Source: Erwinia sp. SLM-02 (GTDB lineage: Bacteria; Pseudomonadota; Gammaproteobacteria; Enterobacterales; Enterobacteriaceae). Taken from it: 64,000 nucleotides of DNA. The translations under genes were made by a program, and so were the position numbers. The stretch covers positions 496,001 through 560,000 of the forward strand of contig NZ_JAQISN010000001.1 in the NCBI RefSeq assembly GCF_037450285.1, in the 5' to 3' direction. A model generated the notes under the pieces. It had not been told where the DNA came from and did not search any database. It was given only the letters and a program-made list of their open reading frames with translations. Below, in pieces: positions 1 to 8,962 of this stretch. How positions within the stretch are numbered: position 1 is the stretch's first letter; the number at the start of each line of letters is the position of its first letter.

Positions 1-243
1 GTCCAGGGAGAAAATATCCTGCTGGCTGTCGTAATCGGCCGCAACAACCCGTACCTGACGGTCGTCGCGTTTCGCACAGCTGATTACCGTCTGATAATCA
101 ATCGCGCAGGGCAGCACGAAACCGTCGTTATAGTCGGTGTGCTCGCCAATCAGATTCACCCGGCCGGGCGCCTGGATCGTCTCGGTTGCCGCGTAGCCAA
201 AAGCGTCGTTAAAAATCTGCTGGGTCGTGGTCTTTAAAGTCAT
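1..243 (-). CDS. galK: Galactokinase, N-terminal part (runs off the window)
   Basis: Phosphorylates alpha-D-galactose to galactose-1-phosphate in the Leloir pathway. Only the first 81 residues are present; the rest lies before base 1. The translation starts MTLKTTTQQIFNDAFGY and carries the family's galactose-binding signature near residue 28 (GRVNLIGEHTDYN), with Arg and Glu-His in their usual places. The ATG lies two bases past the galT stop, so translation is probably coupled to galT and driven by the gal promoter upstream of it. Recognised from close similarity to the E. coli enzyme. Confidence 0.96.
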   Translation of the reverse strand, partial: MTLKTTTQQIFNDAFGYAATETIQAPGRVNLIGEHTDYNDGFVLPCAIDYQTVISCAKRDDRQVRVVAADYDSQQDIFSLD

Positions 244-245
244 GG

Positions 246-1292
246 TTATGCTCCGGTTTCACGGAAATGGATATCGCTGACGGCACGCAGACGTTCGGCT
301 GCCTGTTCCGGCGTTAAATCACGTTGAGTTTCAGCCAGCATTTCGTAGCCGACCATAAATTTGCGCACCGTTGCTGAACGCAGCAGCGGGGGATAGAAGT
401 GTGCGTGCAGCTGCCAGTGCTCGTTGTCGTCACCATTAAACGGCGCGCCGTGCCAGCCCATCGAATAGGGGAAGGAGCACTGGAACAGGTTGTCGTAGCG
501 GCTGGTCAGTTTCTTCAGCGCCAGCGCCAGGTCGTCGCGCTGGGCGTCGCTGAGGTCGGTCAGGCGTTTCACGCTGGCTTTCGGCAGCAGCAGGGTTTCA
601 AACGGCCATGCGGCCCACCACGGCACTACGGCCAGCCAGTGCTCGGTTTCTACTACCGTGCGGCTGCCGTCCTGCCGTTCGCGGGCGCAGTAATCAACCA
701 GCATCGGCGAGCCGTTTTTGGCATACCAGGCGCGCTGCAGATCGTCCTCGCGTTTCGCTTCATTGGGCAGAAAGCTGTTAGCCCACACCTGTCCATGCGG
801 ATGCGGGTTGGAGCAGCCCATCGCCGCGCCTTTATTCTCAAAAACCTGCACCCAGGGATAGCTTTGACCCAGCTCGGCGGTTTGCTCCTGCCAGGTTTTC
901 ACTACCTGAACCAGACCGTCCAGCGTCAGTTCCGGCAGGGTTTTGCTGTGATCGGGGGAAAAACAGATCACCCGGCTGGTGCCGCGCGCGCTTTCACAGC
1001 GCATCAGCAGGTCATCGCTTTCCGGGGCATCCGGCGTATCGGTCATCAGCGCCGCAAAGTCGTTAGTAAAGACGTAGGTGCTGGTGTAATCGGGGTTTTT
1101 ATCGCCGGTTACGCGGGTATTGCCCGGGCAGAGAAAACAGTCGGGATCGTGTGCAGGCAGCTTCTCCTGCGAGGGCGTTTCCTGCGCGCCCTGCCACGGT
1201 CTTTTAGCGCGATGCGGGGAAACCAGAATCCACTGGTCGGACAGCGGATTGTAACGACGATGTGGATGATCCACCGGATTGAATTTTTGCAT
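246..1292 (-). CDS. galT: Galactose-1-phosphate uridylyltransferase
   Basis: Transfers UMP from UDP-glucose to galactose-1-phosphate, the second Leloir step, in the cytoplasm. The 348 residues match the usual length. The catalytic histidine triad is visible in NPHPHGQVW near residue 165, and the N-terminal CFLCPGN segment carries the metal-binding cysteines. galK follows directly. In E. coli galE precedes galT; here no galE is present and galT is the first gene behind the gal control region. The ATG at 1292 fits the E. coli N-terminus (MxxFNPVDHPHRRYNPL). Confidence 0.97.
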   Translation of the reverse strand: MQKFNPVDHPHRRYNPLSDQWILVSPHRAKRPWQGAQETPSQEKLPAHDPDCFLCPGNTRVTGDKNPDYTSTYVFTNDFAALMTDTPDAPESDDLLMRCESARGTSRVICFSPDHSKTLPELTLDGLVQVVKTWQEQTAELGQSYPWVQVFENKGAAMGCSNPHPHGQVWANSFLPNEAKREDDLQRAWYAKNGSPMLVDYCARERQDGSRTVVETEHWLAVVPWWAAWPFETLLLPKASVKRLTDLSDAQRDDLALALKKLTSRYDNLFQCSFPYSMGWHGAPFNGDDNEHWQLHAHFYPPLLRSATVRKFMVGYEMLAETQRDLTPEQAAERLRAVSDIHFRETGA

Positions 1293-1334
1293 GTTAAGTC
1301 CTGATAACCTTCTGTCTGCGTCAGATCTGATAAA

Positions 1335-1382
1335 AAAATAGCACAGTCGGAGTGCAGAAAGCGTGATCGAAATGGAAAAAAT
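1335..1382 (-). promoter_or_regulatory. Putative galTK promoter with CRP half-site
   Basis: Read on the minus strand, the DNA between the first gal operator and galT resembles the E. coli galE promoter. A CRP-like stretch (plus-strand GTGATCGAAATGGAAA, about 1363-1378) precedes overlapping -10 candidates TGTGCT and TATTTT near 1335-1345. The spacing puts the CRP element about 42 bp before the expected start of transcription, as in E. coli gal. The assignment rests on resemblance only. Confidence 0.55.
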
Positions 1383-1396
1383 GGAATCGTTTACAC
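1381..1396. promoter_or_regulatory. GalR/GalS operator (external-operator-like)
   Basis: On the minus strand this reads GTGTAAACGATTCCAT, identical to the E. coli gal external operator except for the last base. It lies about 90 bp upstream of galT, next to the CRP-like promoter. GalR/GalS repression relieved by galactose is the expected control. Confidence 0.85.
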
Positions 1397-1468
1397 AAAC
1401 TTTAAAAACGTTAAGGTCGCTGAGGGTAAAGGGTGGTTGAGTTTTTGACAGCTTTCGGTAGTAAAAAA

Positions 1469-1484
1469 GTGGTAGCGATTACAC
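1469..1484. promoter_or_regulatory. Second GalR/GalS operator
   Basis: GTGGTAGCGATTACAC differs in two bases from the E. coli internal gal operator and fits the symmetric GalR consensus. Its centre is 88 bp from the first operator, so a repression loop is possible. In E. coli the internal operator lies inside galE downstream of the promoter; here it is upstream and no galE is present. Between this site and the modF stop at 1705 there is no gene, only a weak GC-rich inverted repeat near 1660-1696 without a U-run. Confidence 0.75.
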
Positions 1485-1704
1485 TACGTGGTTTTAAACG
1501 CCATGCGGGTATCCGCAGACCGGCACAGAACGGTCAAAGGGTGAATAAGCAGAACTACGATTGACCAGCAGTTCAGGGCTTTCCTGCTTAAACGGGGAGG
1601 AAGGGTGTCACCGGGTATTCAGGCAATGGCGCTGGGATGAGTTGGACTGAAGGCGCGAGGGGCAGGCGGGGCGGATCCACCAATGAACCCGCCCCACACA
1701 GGAA

Positions 1705-3171
1705 CTACAGCGTTTCCTGCAGATAGCGATAGCCGTCGCCGTCAGCAATAAAGCTCAGGCGATGGGTAATGCACCGCGGGGCGTCTTCAGCATGATGAGA
1801 GACGAACAGCAGCTGAGTGCGGCCTTCGCCAATCAGCACATCAACAAAGCGGCGCACCAGCAGGCGGTTAATCGGATCCAGCCCCTGCAGCGGCTCATCG
1901 AGGATCAGCAGCGCCGGGTGTTTGACCAGCGCACGGGCAATCAGCACCAGCCGCTGCTGTCCCCAGGAGAGATCGTGGAACGGCGTATCGCCCTGATGTT
2001 CCATCCCCAGCAGGCGCAGCCACTGTTTCGCCAGCGCCTGCTGACGATCGGAGACCGCCTGGTAAATGCCAATCGAGTCAAAATAGCCGGAGATAATCAC
2101 ATTGCGTACGCTGCTGCTGACCCGGTAATCGAGGTGCAGGCTGCTGCTGACATAGCCGATATGCTGCTTGATATCCCAGATGGTTTCCCCGCTGCCCCGG
2201 CGGCGGCCAAACAGCGTCAAATCGTTGCTGTAGCCCTGCGGATGATCGCCGGTGATCAGGCTGAGCAGCGTCGATTTACCGGCGCCGTTCGGGCCAACGA
2301 TCTGCCAGTGCTGATGGCGATCGACCTGCCAGTCGAGATGATTCAGGATAGGGCGATCGTCATAGGAGACTACGCCATCGCGCAGTACGATCAGCGGCGC
2401 ATCGGCGGCCAGCTGCGGAATAGCCTCCGCGTCGTCGGCTTCCGGCAGCGTCATGCCGTCCAGCTTTTCACTGTGTGCCAGCTGGGCGACCAGCGCCTCG
2501 GCAAGGATCGCTTCGCGCGGGCCGGTATGGCTGAGATGGCACTCAGCCAGCACGCCCACCTGCTGAATGAAGTCGGGAATATCATCAAAACGATTTAAGA
2601 CCAGCACCAGGGTGAAATCAGGCCGCTGCAGTTCCCCCAGTACGCTGGCGAGATTGGTGCGGGAGGCCACATCCAACCCGTCGAAGGGTTCGTCAAGGAT
2701 CAGCAGATCGGGTTGCGCCATCAGCGCCTGGCACAGCAGGGTTTTACGGGTTTCACCGGTAGAAAGGTATTTAAAGCGGCGATCGAGCAGGTAGGTTATG
2801 CCAAACTTCTCCGCCAGCTGCTGGCAGCGCGCCGGGTCGCGCACTTCATCCTGAATAATTTCAGCGGCCGTGCGTCCGGTATCTTCTTCGCCGGGGCTGA
2901 GCAGGTCGGTGTTATTACGCTGCCATTCGTCGGCAACCAGCTTCTGCAGCTGCTCCAGCGACAGGCGCACGGGGTGCCTGAATTCGCTAATCGCCTGGCC
3001 TTTTGAGGGCTGCAGCTCACCGGAAAGGGCGCGGGCCAGCGACGACTTACCGCTGCCGTTGGCCCCGACGAACGCCCAGCTTTCACCGGCGCGCAGAATC
3101 AGATCGTTCAGGTTCAGAGTTCGGGTATCGCTCAGGCGAAATATGCCTTGCGTAATTTGCAACATTGACAT
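1705..3171 (-). CDS. modF: ModF, double-ATPase ABC protein of the molybdate region
   Basis: A 488-residue cytoplasmic protein with two tandem ABC ATPase domains and no membrane part, like E. coli ModF. Each half has a Walker A (GANGSGKSS near residue 38; GPNGAGKST near residue 293), a signature (LSTGETRK; LSWGQQRL) and a Walker B (LLILDEPFDGLD; LLILDEPLQGLD). Its role in molybdate metabolism is undefined even in E. coli. It lies 74 bp downstream of modE on the same strand, so a modE-modF operon is likely. An internal Met two codons later (MLQITQG) is an alternative start. Confidence 0.95.
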   Translation of the reverse strand: MSMLQITQGIFRLSDTRTLNLNDLILRAGESWAFVGANGSGKSSLARALSGELQPSKGQAISEFRHPVRLSLEQLQKLVADEWQRNNTDLLSPGEEDTGRTAAEIIQDEVRDPARCQQLAEKFGITYLLDRRFKYLSTGETRKTLLCQALMAQPDLLILDEPFDGLDVASRTNLASVLGELQRPDFTLVLVLNRFDDIPDFIQQVGVLAECHLSHTGPREAILAEALVAQLAHSEKLDGMTLPEADDAEAIPQLAADAPLIVLRDGVVSYDDRPILNHLDWQVDRHQHWQIVGPNGAGKSTLLSLITGDHPQGYSNDLTLFGRRRGSGETIWDIKQHIGYVSSSLHLDYRVSSSVRNVIISGYFDSIGIYQAVSDRQQALAKQWLRLLGMEHQGDTPFHDLSWGQQRLVLIARALVKHPALLILDEPLQGLDPINRLLVRRFVDVLIGEGRTQLLFVSHHAEDAPRCITHRLSFIADGDGYRYLQETL

Positions 3172-3245
3172 TATTCATTCCATTTTATGCATCGCACGGT
3201 TATTAGGGGCTTCCCGCCGCACAATGTCAAATCCCGCCCGTTGAT

Positions 3246-4025
3246 TCAGAGCAGCGTCGCGATGATGACCCGATCGGCATTAAAATATGCTGTCACGGCC
3301 GAGCCCGGCTGCAGTTTTTGCTGGGCGATAAGCTGATTTTCGACGGTGGCACACAGCGTTTCGCCGCTGCCGAGCGTGACCAGCACTTCGCTGCGGGTTT
3401 CACCCTGCTCGATCTGGCTGACGTGGCCCGCCAGCTGATTATCCGCACTGACCTCCTGCTGGGTAATGCCCACCCAGGGCGCTTTAATCAATACCAGCAC
3501 CTCTTTGCCTGCGCTCAACTGCAGGCGATTGGCGCTTTGCTCCGTGAGCGCAACCCGAATCTGCGTTATACCGTCGGCCAGCTGCACCGTGACATGCTGC
3601 TGAACCGGCAAATTATCGCGGCTGACGACGGTGCCATACAGCTGATTACGCGCGCTGGTTTGCAGCGAGAAACGGGCGATTGCGCCCAGCAGGCTGCCTA
3701 ACGGCGCATCGTCCTGGAGCACATCAAACGCCTTCTGCTGGATCTGCTCCAGCAGCACATACAGCTGGATGAGGCGTTCGCCATAGGGCGTAACGATAGC
3801 GCCACCCCCGCCTTTACCGCCGGTGGCACGCTCGACCAGCGTCCTGTCGGCCAGCTGATTCATCTCATTAATCGCATCCCAGGCGCTTTTGTAGCTGATC
3901 CCCGCCAGCTTTGCACCCTGGCTTATCGAGCCGCTCTCTTTCACCTGGCGCAGCAGTTCAATGCGACGCGGATCGGCAAACAGCCGCTGCTGTAATTTTA
4001 AAATCAGGGCAATTTCGGCCTGCAT
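3246..4025 (-). CDS. modE: Molybdate-responsive transcription regulator ModE
   Basis: Binds molybdate, represses modABC and in E. coli activates moaA. At 259 residues it has the expected architecture: an N-terminal winged-helix DNA-binding domain (GAKLAGISYKSAWDAINEM, about 37-55, with the GGKGGGGA loop near 70) and two C-terminal Mop/TOBE domains (about 125-190 and 195-259) that bind the oxyanion. It is divergent from acrZ-modABC and precedes modF. Its likely operators are present at 4461-4484 and 20580-20603. Confidence 0.97.
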   Translation of the reverse strand: MQAEIALILKLQQRLFADPRRIELLRQVKESGSISQGAKLAGISYKSAWDAINEMNQLADRTLVERATGGKGGGGAIVTPYGERLIQLYVLLEQIQQKAFDVLQDDAPLGSLLGAIARFSLQTSARNQLYGTVVSRDNLPVQQHVTVQLADGITQIRVALTEQSANRLQLSAGKEVLVLIKAPWVGITQQEVSADNQLAGHVSQIEQGETRSEVLVTLGSGETLCATVENQLIAQQKLQPGSAVTAYFNADRVIIATLL

Positions 4026-4179
4026 TGCGCTCTCCCGTGTTCATCATGTTATGGGCGGATTGTAGCAGCAGGGGCAGCGGATGCGTGGGGAATAAATTCA
4101 GCACGAAGGCACAAAAGGTCAGTGCAATCCTGTGCACTGCCGTTACAATGGTTTTTTTATTCAGCGAAATGAGGCTTCC

Positions 4180-4332
4180 ATGCTGGAATTACTGAAAGGC
4201 CTGGCCGTTGCGATTCTGATGGTCCCCGTGGTGATGGCGATTATACTTGGCCTGATTTACGGATTGGGTGAAGTCTTCAACATTATTTCTAAAATTGGGC
4301 ATCGTGACCGCCCGGTTAAAGACCACCAGTAA
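4180..4332 (+). CDS. acrZ: AcrZ, small membrane partner of the AcrAB-TolC efflux pump
   Basis: Fifty residues: a single hydrophobic helix (MVPVVMAIILGLIYGLGEVF) followed by a short basic tail. It is nearly the same as E. coli AcrZ (YbhT, 49 residues), which lies along the AcrB membrane domain and alters its drug export spectrum. The start is set by GAGG at 4171-4174 just before ATG 4180; an upstream in-frame ATG at 4132 lacks a ribosome site and would add a non-homologous stretch. A terminator follows, so it is probably its own transcript between modE and modA, as in E. coli. Confidence 0.93.
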   Translation: MLELLKGLAVAILMVPVVMAIILGLIYGLGEVFNIISKIGHRDRPVKDHQ

Positions 4333-4347
4333 CTGATTGTCCCCCTC

Positions 4348-4376
4348 ACGCCCGGCCCGCACCGGGCGTTAGTTTT
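4348..4376 (+). terminator. Rho-independent terminator after acrZ
   Basis: An eight-base-pair GC-rich stem (ACGCCCGG pairing with CCGGGCGT) is followed by TAGTTTT. It separates acrZ from the modABC promoter. Confidence 0.8.
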
Positions 4377-4460
4377 ACCCCTGTTCACTTTCCTGAAATT
4401 GACCTCTGATAATGTTCGCCCTCTGTTCGGCAATATTTCTGTGACGTTCGGTGTCTCTGT

Positions 4461-4484
4461 CGTTATATTACTCGATACATAACG
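4461..4484. promoter_or_regulatory. ModE operator over the modA promoter
   Basis: A 24-bp imperfect palindrome with arms CGTTATATT and TACATAACG, nearly the same as the E. coli modA operator. It ends 19 bases before the modA ATG. Molybdate-loaded ModE bound here would block modABC transcription. Confidence 0.9.
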
Positions 4485-4503
4485 AACCTCTCTGGAGAAG
4501 TGC

Positions 4504-5277
4504 ATGTCTGTAAAAATGAACACCTGGCTGACCGCGGCGGTCGTCACCCTGAGCATCAGTGGCCACGCGGTTGCAGCGGATAACATTACCGTTTTCGCTG
4601 CGGCGTCGCTGACCAACGCCCTGCAGGATATCGCCAGCCAGTATGAGAAGGGGAAAGACGTGAAAATCGTTTCCTCGTTTGCTTCCTCTTCAACGCTGGC
4701 TCGCCAGATTGAGCAGGGCGCACCGGCCGATCTGTTTATCTCTGCCGATCAGCAGTGGATGGACTATGCCGCTGAGAAGAAAACCATCGATGAATCCAGC
4801 CGTTTTACACTGCTGGGTAACGATCTGGTGCTGGTGGCTCCGGCCTCTGCCAACGCGCAGAAGGTGGATATCAGCAAAACCACCGACTGGAAAAGCCTGC
4901 TGAACGGCCAGCGCCTGGCGGTGGGCGATCCGGACCACGTACCGGCCGGTATTTATGCCAAAGAAGCGCTGGAGAAACTGGGTGCCTGGGATCAGCTGTC
5001 CCCGGTGATGGCCCGCAGTAACAGCGTGCGTGCTGCTCTGGCGCTGGTCGAGCGGGATGAAACCCCGTACGGCATCGTCTACGGTTCGGATGCGGTTGCC
5101 AGTAAGAAAGTCGTCGTGGTCGGCACCTTCCCCGAAGACAGCCACAAGCCGGTTGAATATCCGGTCGCCATCGTGAAAGATCACAAAAATGCCAACGTCA
5201 GCGCCTTCTACGACTACCTGAAAGGACCGCAGGCGGCGGCGATTTTCAAACAGTATGGATTCGCGCCTAAGTCATGA
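4504..5277 (+). CDS. modA: Periplasmic molybdate-binding protein ModA
   Basis: Solute-binding protein of the high-affinity molybdate ABC importer. It has 257 residues with a Sec signal peptide ending at ...SGHAVAA-DN near residue 25, then the family opening ITVFAAASLTNALQDI. The loop around SFASSSTLARQIEQGAPADLF supplies oxyanion-binding serines. A GGAG site lies at the right distance from ATG 4504. Its stop overlaps the modB start, indicating translational coupling in modABC. Confidence 0.97.
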   Translation: MSVKMNTWLTAAVVTLSISGHAVAADNITVFAAASLTNALQDIASQYEKGKDVKIVSSFASSSTLARQIEQGAPADLFISADQQWMDYAAEKKTIDESSRFTLLGNDLVLVAPASANAQKVDISKTTDWKSLLNGQRLAVGDPDHVPAGIYAKEALEKLGAWDQLSPVMARSNSVRAALALVERDETPYGIVYGSDAVASKKVVVVGTFPEDSHKPVEYPVAIVKDHKNANVSAFYDYLKGPQAAAIFKQYGFAPKS

Positions 5278-5966
5278 TGTTCCTCAGCGATCCCGAATGG
5301 CAGGCGGTGGCGCTCAGCCTGAAAGTTTCGGTGGTGGCGGTAGTCTGTAGCCTGCCGTTCGGTATCCTGATGGCGTGGCTACTGGTGCGCCGTCAGTTTC
5401 CTGGTAAAACGCTGCTCGACAGCGTTATCCATCTGCCGCTGGTGCTGCCGCCGGTGGTGGTGGGCTATTTGCTGCTGCTGGGCTTCGGGCGGCGCGGGGT
5501 GATTGGTGAATACCTCTACGACTGGTTTGGCTTCAGCTTTGCCTTCAGCTGGCGCGGTGCGGCGCTGGCCTCGGCGGTCATCGCTTTCCCGCTGATGGTG
5601 CGCGCTATCCGCCTGGCGCTGGAAGCGGTCGACACGCGTCTGGAGCAGGCCGCACGCACGCTGGGGGCCGGGCGCTGGCGGGTGTTTCTGACCATCACGC
5701 TGCCGCTGACCCTGCCGGGCATTATTGTCGGCACGGTGCTGGCATTTGCCCGCTCGCTGGGCGAATTTGGTGCCACCATCACCTTTGTTTCCAATATCCC
5801 GGGTGAAACGCGCACGCTGCCGTCGGCGATGTACACGCTGATTGAAACACCGGGTGCAGAGGGTGCCGCCGCGCGCCTGTGCGTTATCGCCATCGTGCTG
5901 GCGTTGCTTTCTCTGCTACTTTCCGAATGGCTGACCCGCTGGGGTCGTAAGCGTTTAGGTCTTTAA
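5274..5966 (+). CDS. modB: Molybdate ABC transporter permease ModB
   Basis: Inner-membrane channel subunit, 230 residues with about five to six membrane helices. The cytoplasmic EAA loop that contacts ModC is visible as LEQAARTLGAGRWRVFLTIT near residue 120. Two adjacent ATGs, at 5274 and 5277, overlap the modA stop; the second gives the E. coli-like start MFLSDPEW. The stop overlaps modC by one base (TAATG). Confidence 0.96.
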   Translation: MMFLSDPEWQAVALSLKVSVVAVVCSLPFGILMAWLLVRRQFPGKTLLDSVIHLPLVLPPVVVGYLLLLGFGRRGVIGEYLYDWFGFSFAFSWRGAALASAVIAFPLMVRAIRLALEAVDTRLEQAARTLGAGRWRVFLTITLPLTLPGIIVGTVLAFARSLGEFGATITFVSNIPGETRTLPSAMYTLIETPGAEGAAARLCVIAIVLALLSLLLSEWLTRWGRKRLGL

Positions 5967-7024
5967 TGTTAGAACTTGATTTCAGCCAGCAGCTGGGCGA
6001 CTGCCTGCTCAGGGTACAGACCAGCCTGCCGGGGCGCGGTATTACCGCGGTGTTTGGCGTCTCCGGCGCGGGGAAAACCTCGCTGATTAACGCCATCGGC
6101 GGGCTGACCGTACCACAGCAGGGGCGCATCGTGCTGAACGGCCGGGTGCTGAGCGATACCGCAAAAGGTCTGTGGCTGCCGCCGGAGAAACGCCGCGTGG
6201 GCTATGTTTTTCAGGACGCGCGTCTGTTCCCGCACTACCGGGTGCGCGGCAATCTGGAATACGGCATGGCGAAAAGCATGCGCCCGCAGTTCGACAGTCT
6301 GGTTCAGCTGCTGGGTATTGAGCCGCTGCTGTCCCGCTTCCCGTGGTCGCTCTCCGGCGGTGAAAAACAGCGCGTGGCTATTGGGCGCGCATTGCTGACC
6401 GCGCCGGAAATCATGCTGATGGATGAGCCGCTGGCTTCTCTCGATCTGCCGCGCAAGCGCGAGCTTCTCCCCTATCTGCAAAAGCTGGCGAAGGAAGTCG
6501 ATATCCCGATTCTGTACGTCAGCCACAGCCTGGATGAGCTGCTGCACCTGGCCGAAAACGTGCTGGTGCTGGATAAAGGGTCGGTCATCGCGAACGGCCC
6601 GCTGGAGGCCGTCTGGGCGAGCAGCGCGATGCGGCCCTGGCTGCCGCGCGCCGAGCAGAGCAGCGTACTGCGCGTGCACGTGCTGGAGCAGCATCCCCGC
6701 TATGAGATGACCGCGCTGTCGCTGGGCGAGGAACGTATCTGGGTCAGCCGCATTGCTGCGCCGTTGCATAGCCCGATGCGCATCCGCATTAACGCGGCGG
6801 ACGTGTCGCTGGTGCTGGCACCGCCGGTGGGCAGCAGCATCCGCAACGTTATTCCGGCACAGGTGGTGGAACTGTTGGAGATAGATAATCAGGTTGAGGT
6901 GAAGCTGCAGGTCGGGGACAGCGAGCTTTGGGCGCGAATCACGCCCTGGGCCCGCGATGAACTGAATATTAAACCGGATATGTCGCTTTACGCGCAGATC
7001 AAAAGCGTGTCGATCACGCCCTGA
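5966..7024 (+). CDS. modC: Molybdate ABC transporter ATPase ModC
   Basis: ATP-hydrolysing subunit of ModABC, 352 residues. Order: Walker A (GVSGAGKTS, about 31-39), signature LSGGEKQRVAIGRAL near 130, Walker B IMLMDEPLASLD near 150, H-loop YVSHS near 184, and a C-terminal Mop/TOBE domain (about 290-350) that in the family senses molybdate. Translationally coupled to modB. It ends one base before the convergent ybhA stop. Confidence 0.96.
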   Translation: MLELDFSQQLGDCLLRVQTSLPGRGITAVFGVSGAGKTSLINAIGGLTVPQQGRIVLNGRVLSDTAKGLWLPPEKRRVGYVFQDARLFPHYRVRGNLEYGMAKSMRPQFDSLVQLLGIEPLLSRFPWSLSGGEKQRVAIGRALLTAPEIMLMDEPLASLDLPRKRELLPYLQKLAKEVDIPILYVSHSLDELLHLAENVLVLDKGSVIANGPLEAVWASSAMRPWLPRAEQSSVLRVHVLEQHPRYEMTALSLGEERIWVSRIAAPLHSPMRIRINAADVSLVLAPPVGSSIRNVIPAQVVELLEIDNQVEVKLQVGDSELWARITPWARDELNIKPDMSLYAQIKSVSITP

Positions 7025-7843
7025 TTACAGAATTTCGCGGTAAATGGTTTCGGCAATCCCTGGTTCGAGGTTGGTGCCGATAACGCGTCCGGCGCGGGCT
7101 TTAATGGCCTCGTCGGCGTTGCCCATTGCCACGCCCAGGCCCACCGTTTCCAGCATGCTCAGATCGTTGTAGTTGTCGCCAAAGGCCAGCACGTCACTCA
7201 TCTGGTAACCCTCTGCGGCCACCCATTCGGCCAGGCGTTTGCCTTTGCTGTTACCGGCTTTGGCAATATCAACCTGATCGTGCCACGACCACTCGCAGGC
7301 CAGGCCGAGTTCATCCTCAACCTTCTGCGCGAAGCGCTGCAGTTCTGCCGTGTCCTGGTGAGAAACGGCAAATTTCCAGATCGACTGCGCGCTCTGCGCC
7401 GCACCGGCCAGGCTGTCGACATGCAGGAAGGTCGGGCGCTGTGATTCCGGCAGCGTCAGCCCCCAGTTAATTGTGCGGGTAACATGGCCGGTTTCGGCCT
7501 GATACAGCATGGCGTCATCCACATACAGCAGTCCGTGGATCGCGGCGGCGTCGAGCATTTCAATCACGCGCTGCGCCTGATCTTTCGGCAGCGGATCGGA
7601 ATGTAAGACTTTTTTCGCCTGGTAATCATACAAATAGGTGCCGTTGCAGCAGATTGCAGGTGTATCCAGCGCCAGTGCCTGATAAAAAGGATGGATAGCG
7701 ACATGATGGCGACCGGTAACGATCAACACTTTTACCCCGGCCTGGCGCGCTTTAGCCAGCGCTTCCAGCGACTCGGGGAGAATGGTTTTATTCGGCGTTA
7801 AAAGCGTGCCGTCCAGATCAAGGGCGATGATGCGATAGCTCAT
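7025..7843 (-). CDS. ybhA: HAD-family sugar/pyridoxal phosphatase YbhA
   Basis: A 272-residue Cof-type (HAD class IIB) phosphatase. Motif I is DLDGTLL at residues 9-15, motif II ILIVTGRH near 46, and motif IV GDNYNDLSML near 215. E. coli YbhA acts on pyridoxal phosphate and several sugar phosphates; the substrate here is inferred. The start at 7843 gives the conserved MSYRIIALDLDGTLL; the frame opens 26 codons earlier but that extension is not family-like. Convergent with modC and divergent from pgl, as in E. coli. Confidence 0.93.
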   Translation of the reverse strand: MSYRIIALDLDGTLLTPNKTILPESLEALAKARQAGVKVLIVTGRHHVAIHPFYQALALDTPAICCNGTYLYDYQAKKVLHSDPLPKDQAQRVIEMLDAAAIHGLLYVDDAMLYQAETGHVTRTINWGLTLPESQRPTFLHVDSLAGAAQSAQSIWKFAVSHQDTAELQRFAQKVEDELGLACEWSWHDQVDIAKAGNSKGKRLAEWVAAEGYQMSDVLAFGDNYNDLSMLETVGLGVAMGNADEAIKARAGRVIGTNLEPGIAETIYREIL

Positions 7844-7956
7844 ATGCGTTTCCGTGACTAAATGTGAGTAAAAGAGTGTACACCCTGTGACGCCGGCCAC
7901 AAAACCGACGCGCGCAATCAACGATTACGACCCCGAAGACTTAACAAGGAGCATTC

Positions 7957-8943
7957 ATGAAACACGTTGTTTATACCGCCAGTCCTGAGAGCCAGCAGAT
8001 CCACGTCTGGCAGCTGAATGAGGATGGCGCGCTGACGCTGTTGCAGGTTGTCGATGCGCCGGGCCAGGTTCAGCCGATGGTGGTCAGCCCGGACAAAACG
8101 TTCCTGTACGTGGGCGCACGTCCGGACTTCCGCGTGCTGGCGTATAAAATCGACAGTGAAGGCAAACTGAAAGAAACGGGGCACGCATCGCTGCCGGGCA
8201 GCCCGACCCATATTTCCACCGACCGCGAAGGGCGCTTTATCTTTGTCGGTTCCTATAACGATGCCTGCGTCAGCGTCAGCCCGATCGGCGATAACGGCCT
8301 GCCTGGCGAACCTGCTCAGGTTATTAAGGGCCTGGACGGCTGCCACTCGGCGAATATCGACCTCGGTAACCAGTCGCTGTTTGTCCCGGCCCTGAAGCAG
8401 GACCGTATCGCGCTGTTTGAGCTGGCGCAGAACGGTGAACTGACCCCGCGTGCGCAGGCCGAGGTGAAGACTACCGCCGGTGCCGGTCCGCGCCATATGG
8501 TGTTCCATCCGAACCAGAAGTTTGCCTACTGCGTAAACGAACTGGACAGCAGCGTGGACGTCTGGGCTCTGGGTGACAAAGTTGAGAAAGTGCAAAGCCT
8601 GGATATGATGCCGGAAGGCTTCAGCGACACGCGCTGGGCGGCGGATATTCACATCACCCCGGATGGCCGCTTCCTCTACGGCTGCGACCGCACCGCCAGC
8701 ATTATCACCGTATTCAGCATCAGTGATGATGGGGCCACGCTGACCATTGAAGGCTACCAGCCAACCGAAACCCAGCCGCGCGGATTTAACATCGACAGCA
8801 GCGGGCAGTATCTGATTGCGGCTGGGCAGAAATCGCACCATATCGCAGTGTACAAAATCGCGGGCGATAACGGTCTGTTACAGGAGCTGGCGCGCTATGC
8901 GGTAGGCCAGGGACCAATGTGGGTTACCATTAGCGCACTCTGA
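7957..8943 (+). CDS. pgl: 6-phosphogluconolactonase (beta-propeller type)
   Basis: Hydrolyses 6-phosphogluconolactone in the oxidative pentose phosphate pathway. The 328 residues form the seven-bladed propeller type of E. coli Pgl (YbhE), with recognisable blade motifs (VVSPDKTFLYVGARPDF, GPRHMVFHPNQKFAYCVNE, DIHITPDGRFLYGCDR). AAGGAG precedes the ATG. A strong terminator follows the stop. Confidence 0.95.
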   Translation: MKHVVYTASPESQQIHVWQLNEDGALTLLQVVDAPGQVQPMVVSPDKTFLYVGARPDFRVLAYKIDSEGKLKETGHASLPGSPTHISTDREGRFIFVGSYNDACVSVSPIGDNGLPGEPAQVIKGLDGCHSANIDLGNQSLFVPALKQDRIALFELAQNGELTPRAQAEVKTTAGAGPRHMVFHPNQKFAYCVNELDSSVDVWALGDKVEKVQSLDMMPEGFSDTRWAADIHITPDGRFLYGCDRTASIITVFSISDDGATLTIEGYQPTETQPRGFNIDSSGQYLIAAGQKSHHIAVYKIAGDNGLLQELARYAVGQGPMWVTISAL

Positions 8944-8962
8944 CAGTCCGCTGACAGGGAAT

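Noticed and set aside
399..1304. Plus-strand frame of 301 codons opposite galT
   Set aside because: Antisense shadow in a GC-rich gene; galT is unmistakable on the other strand.
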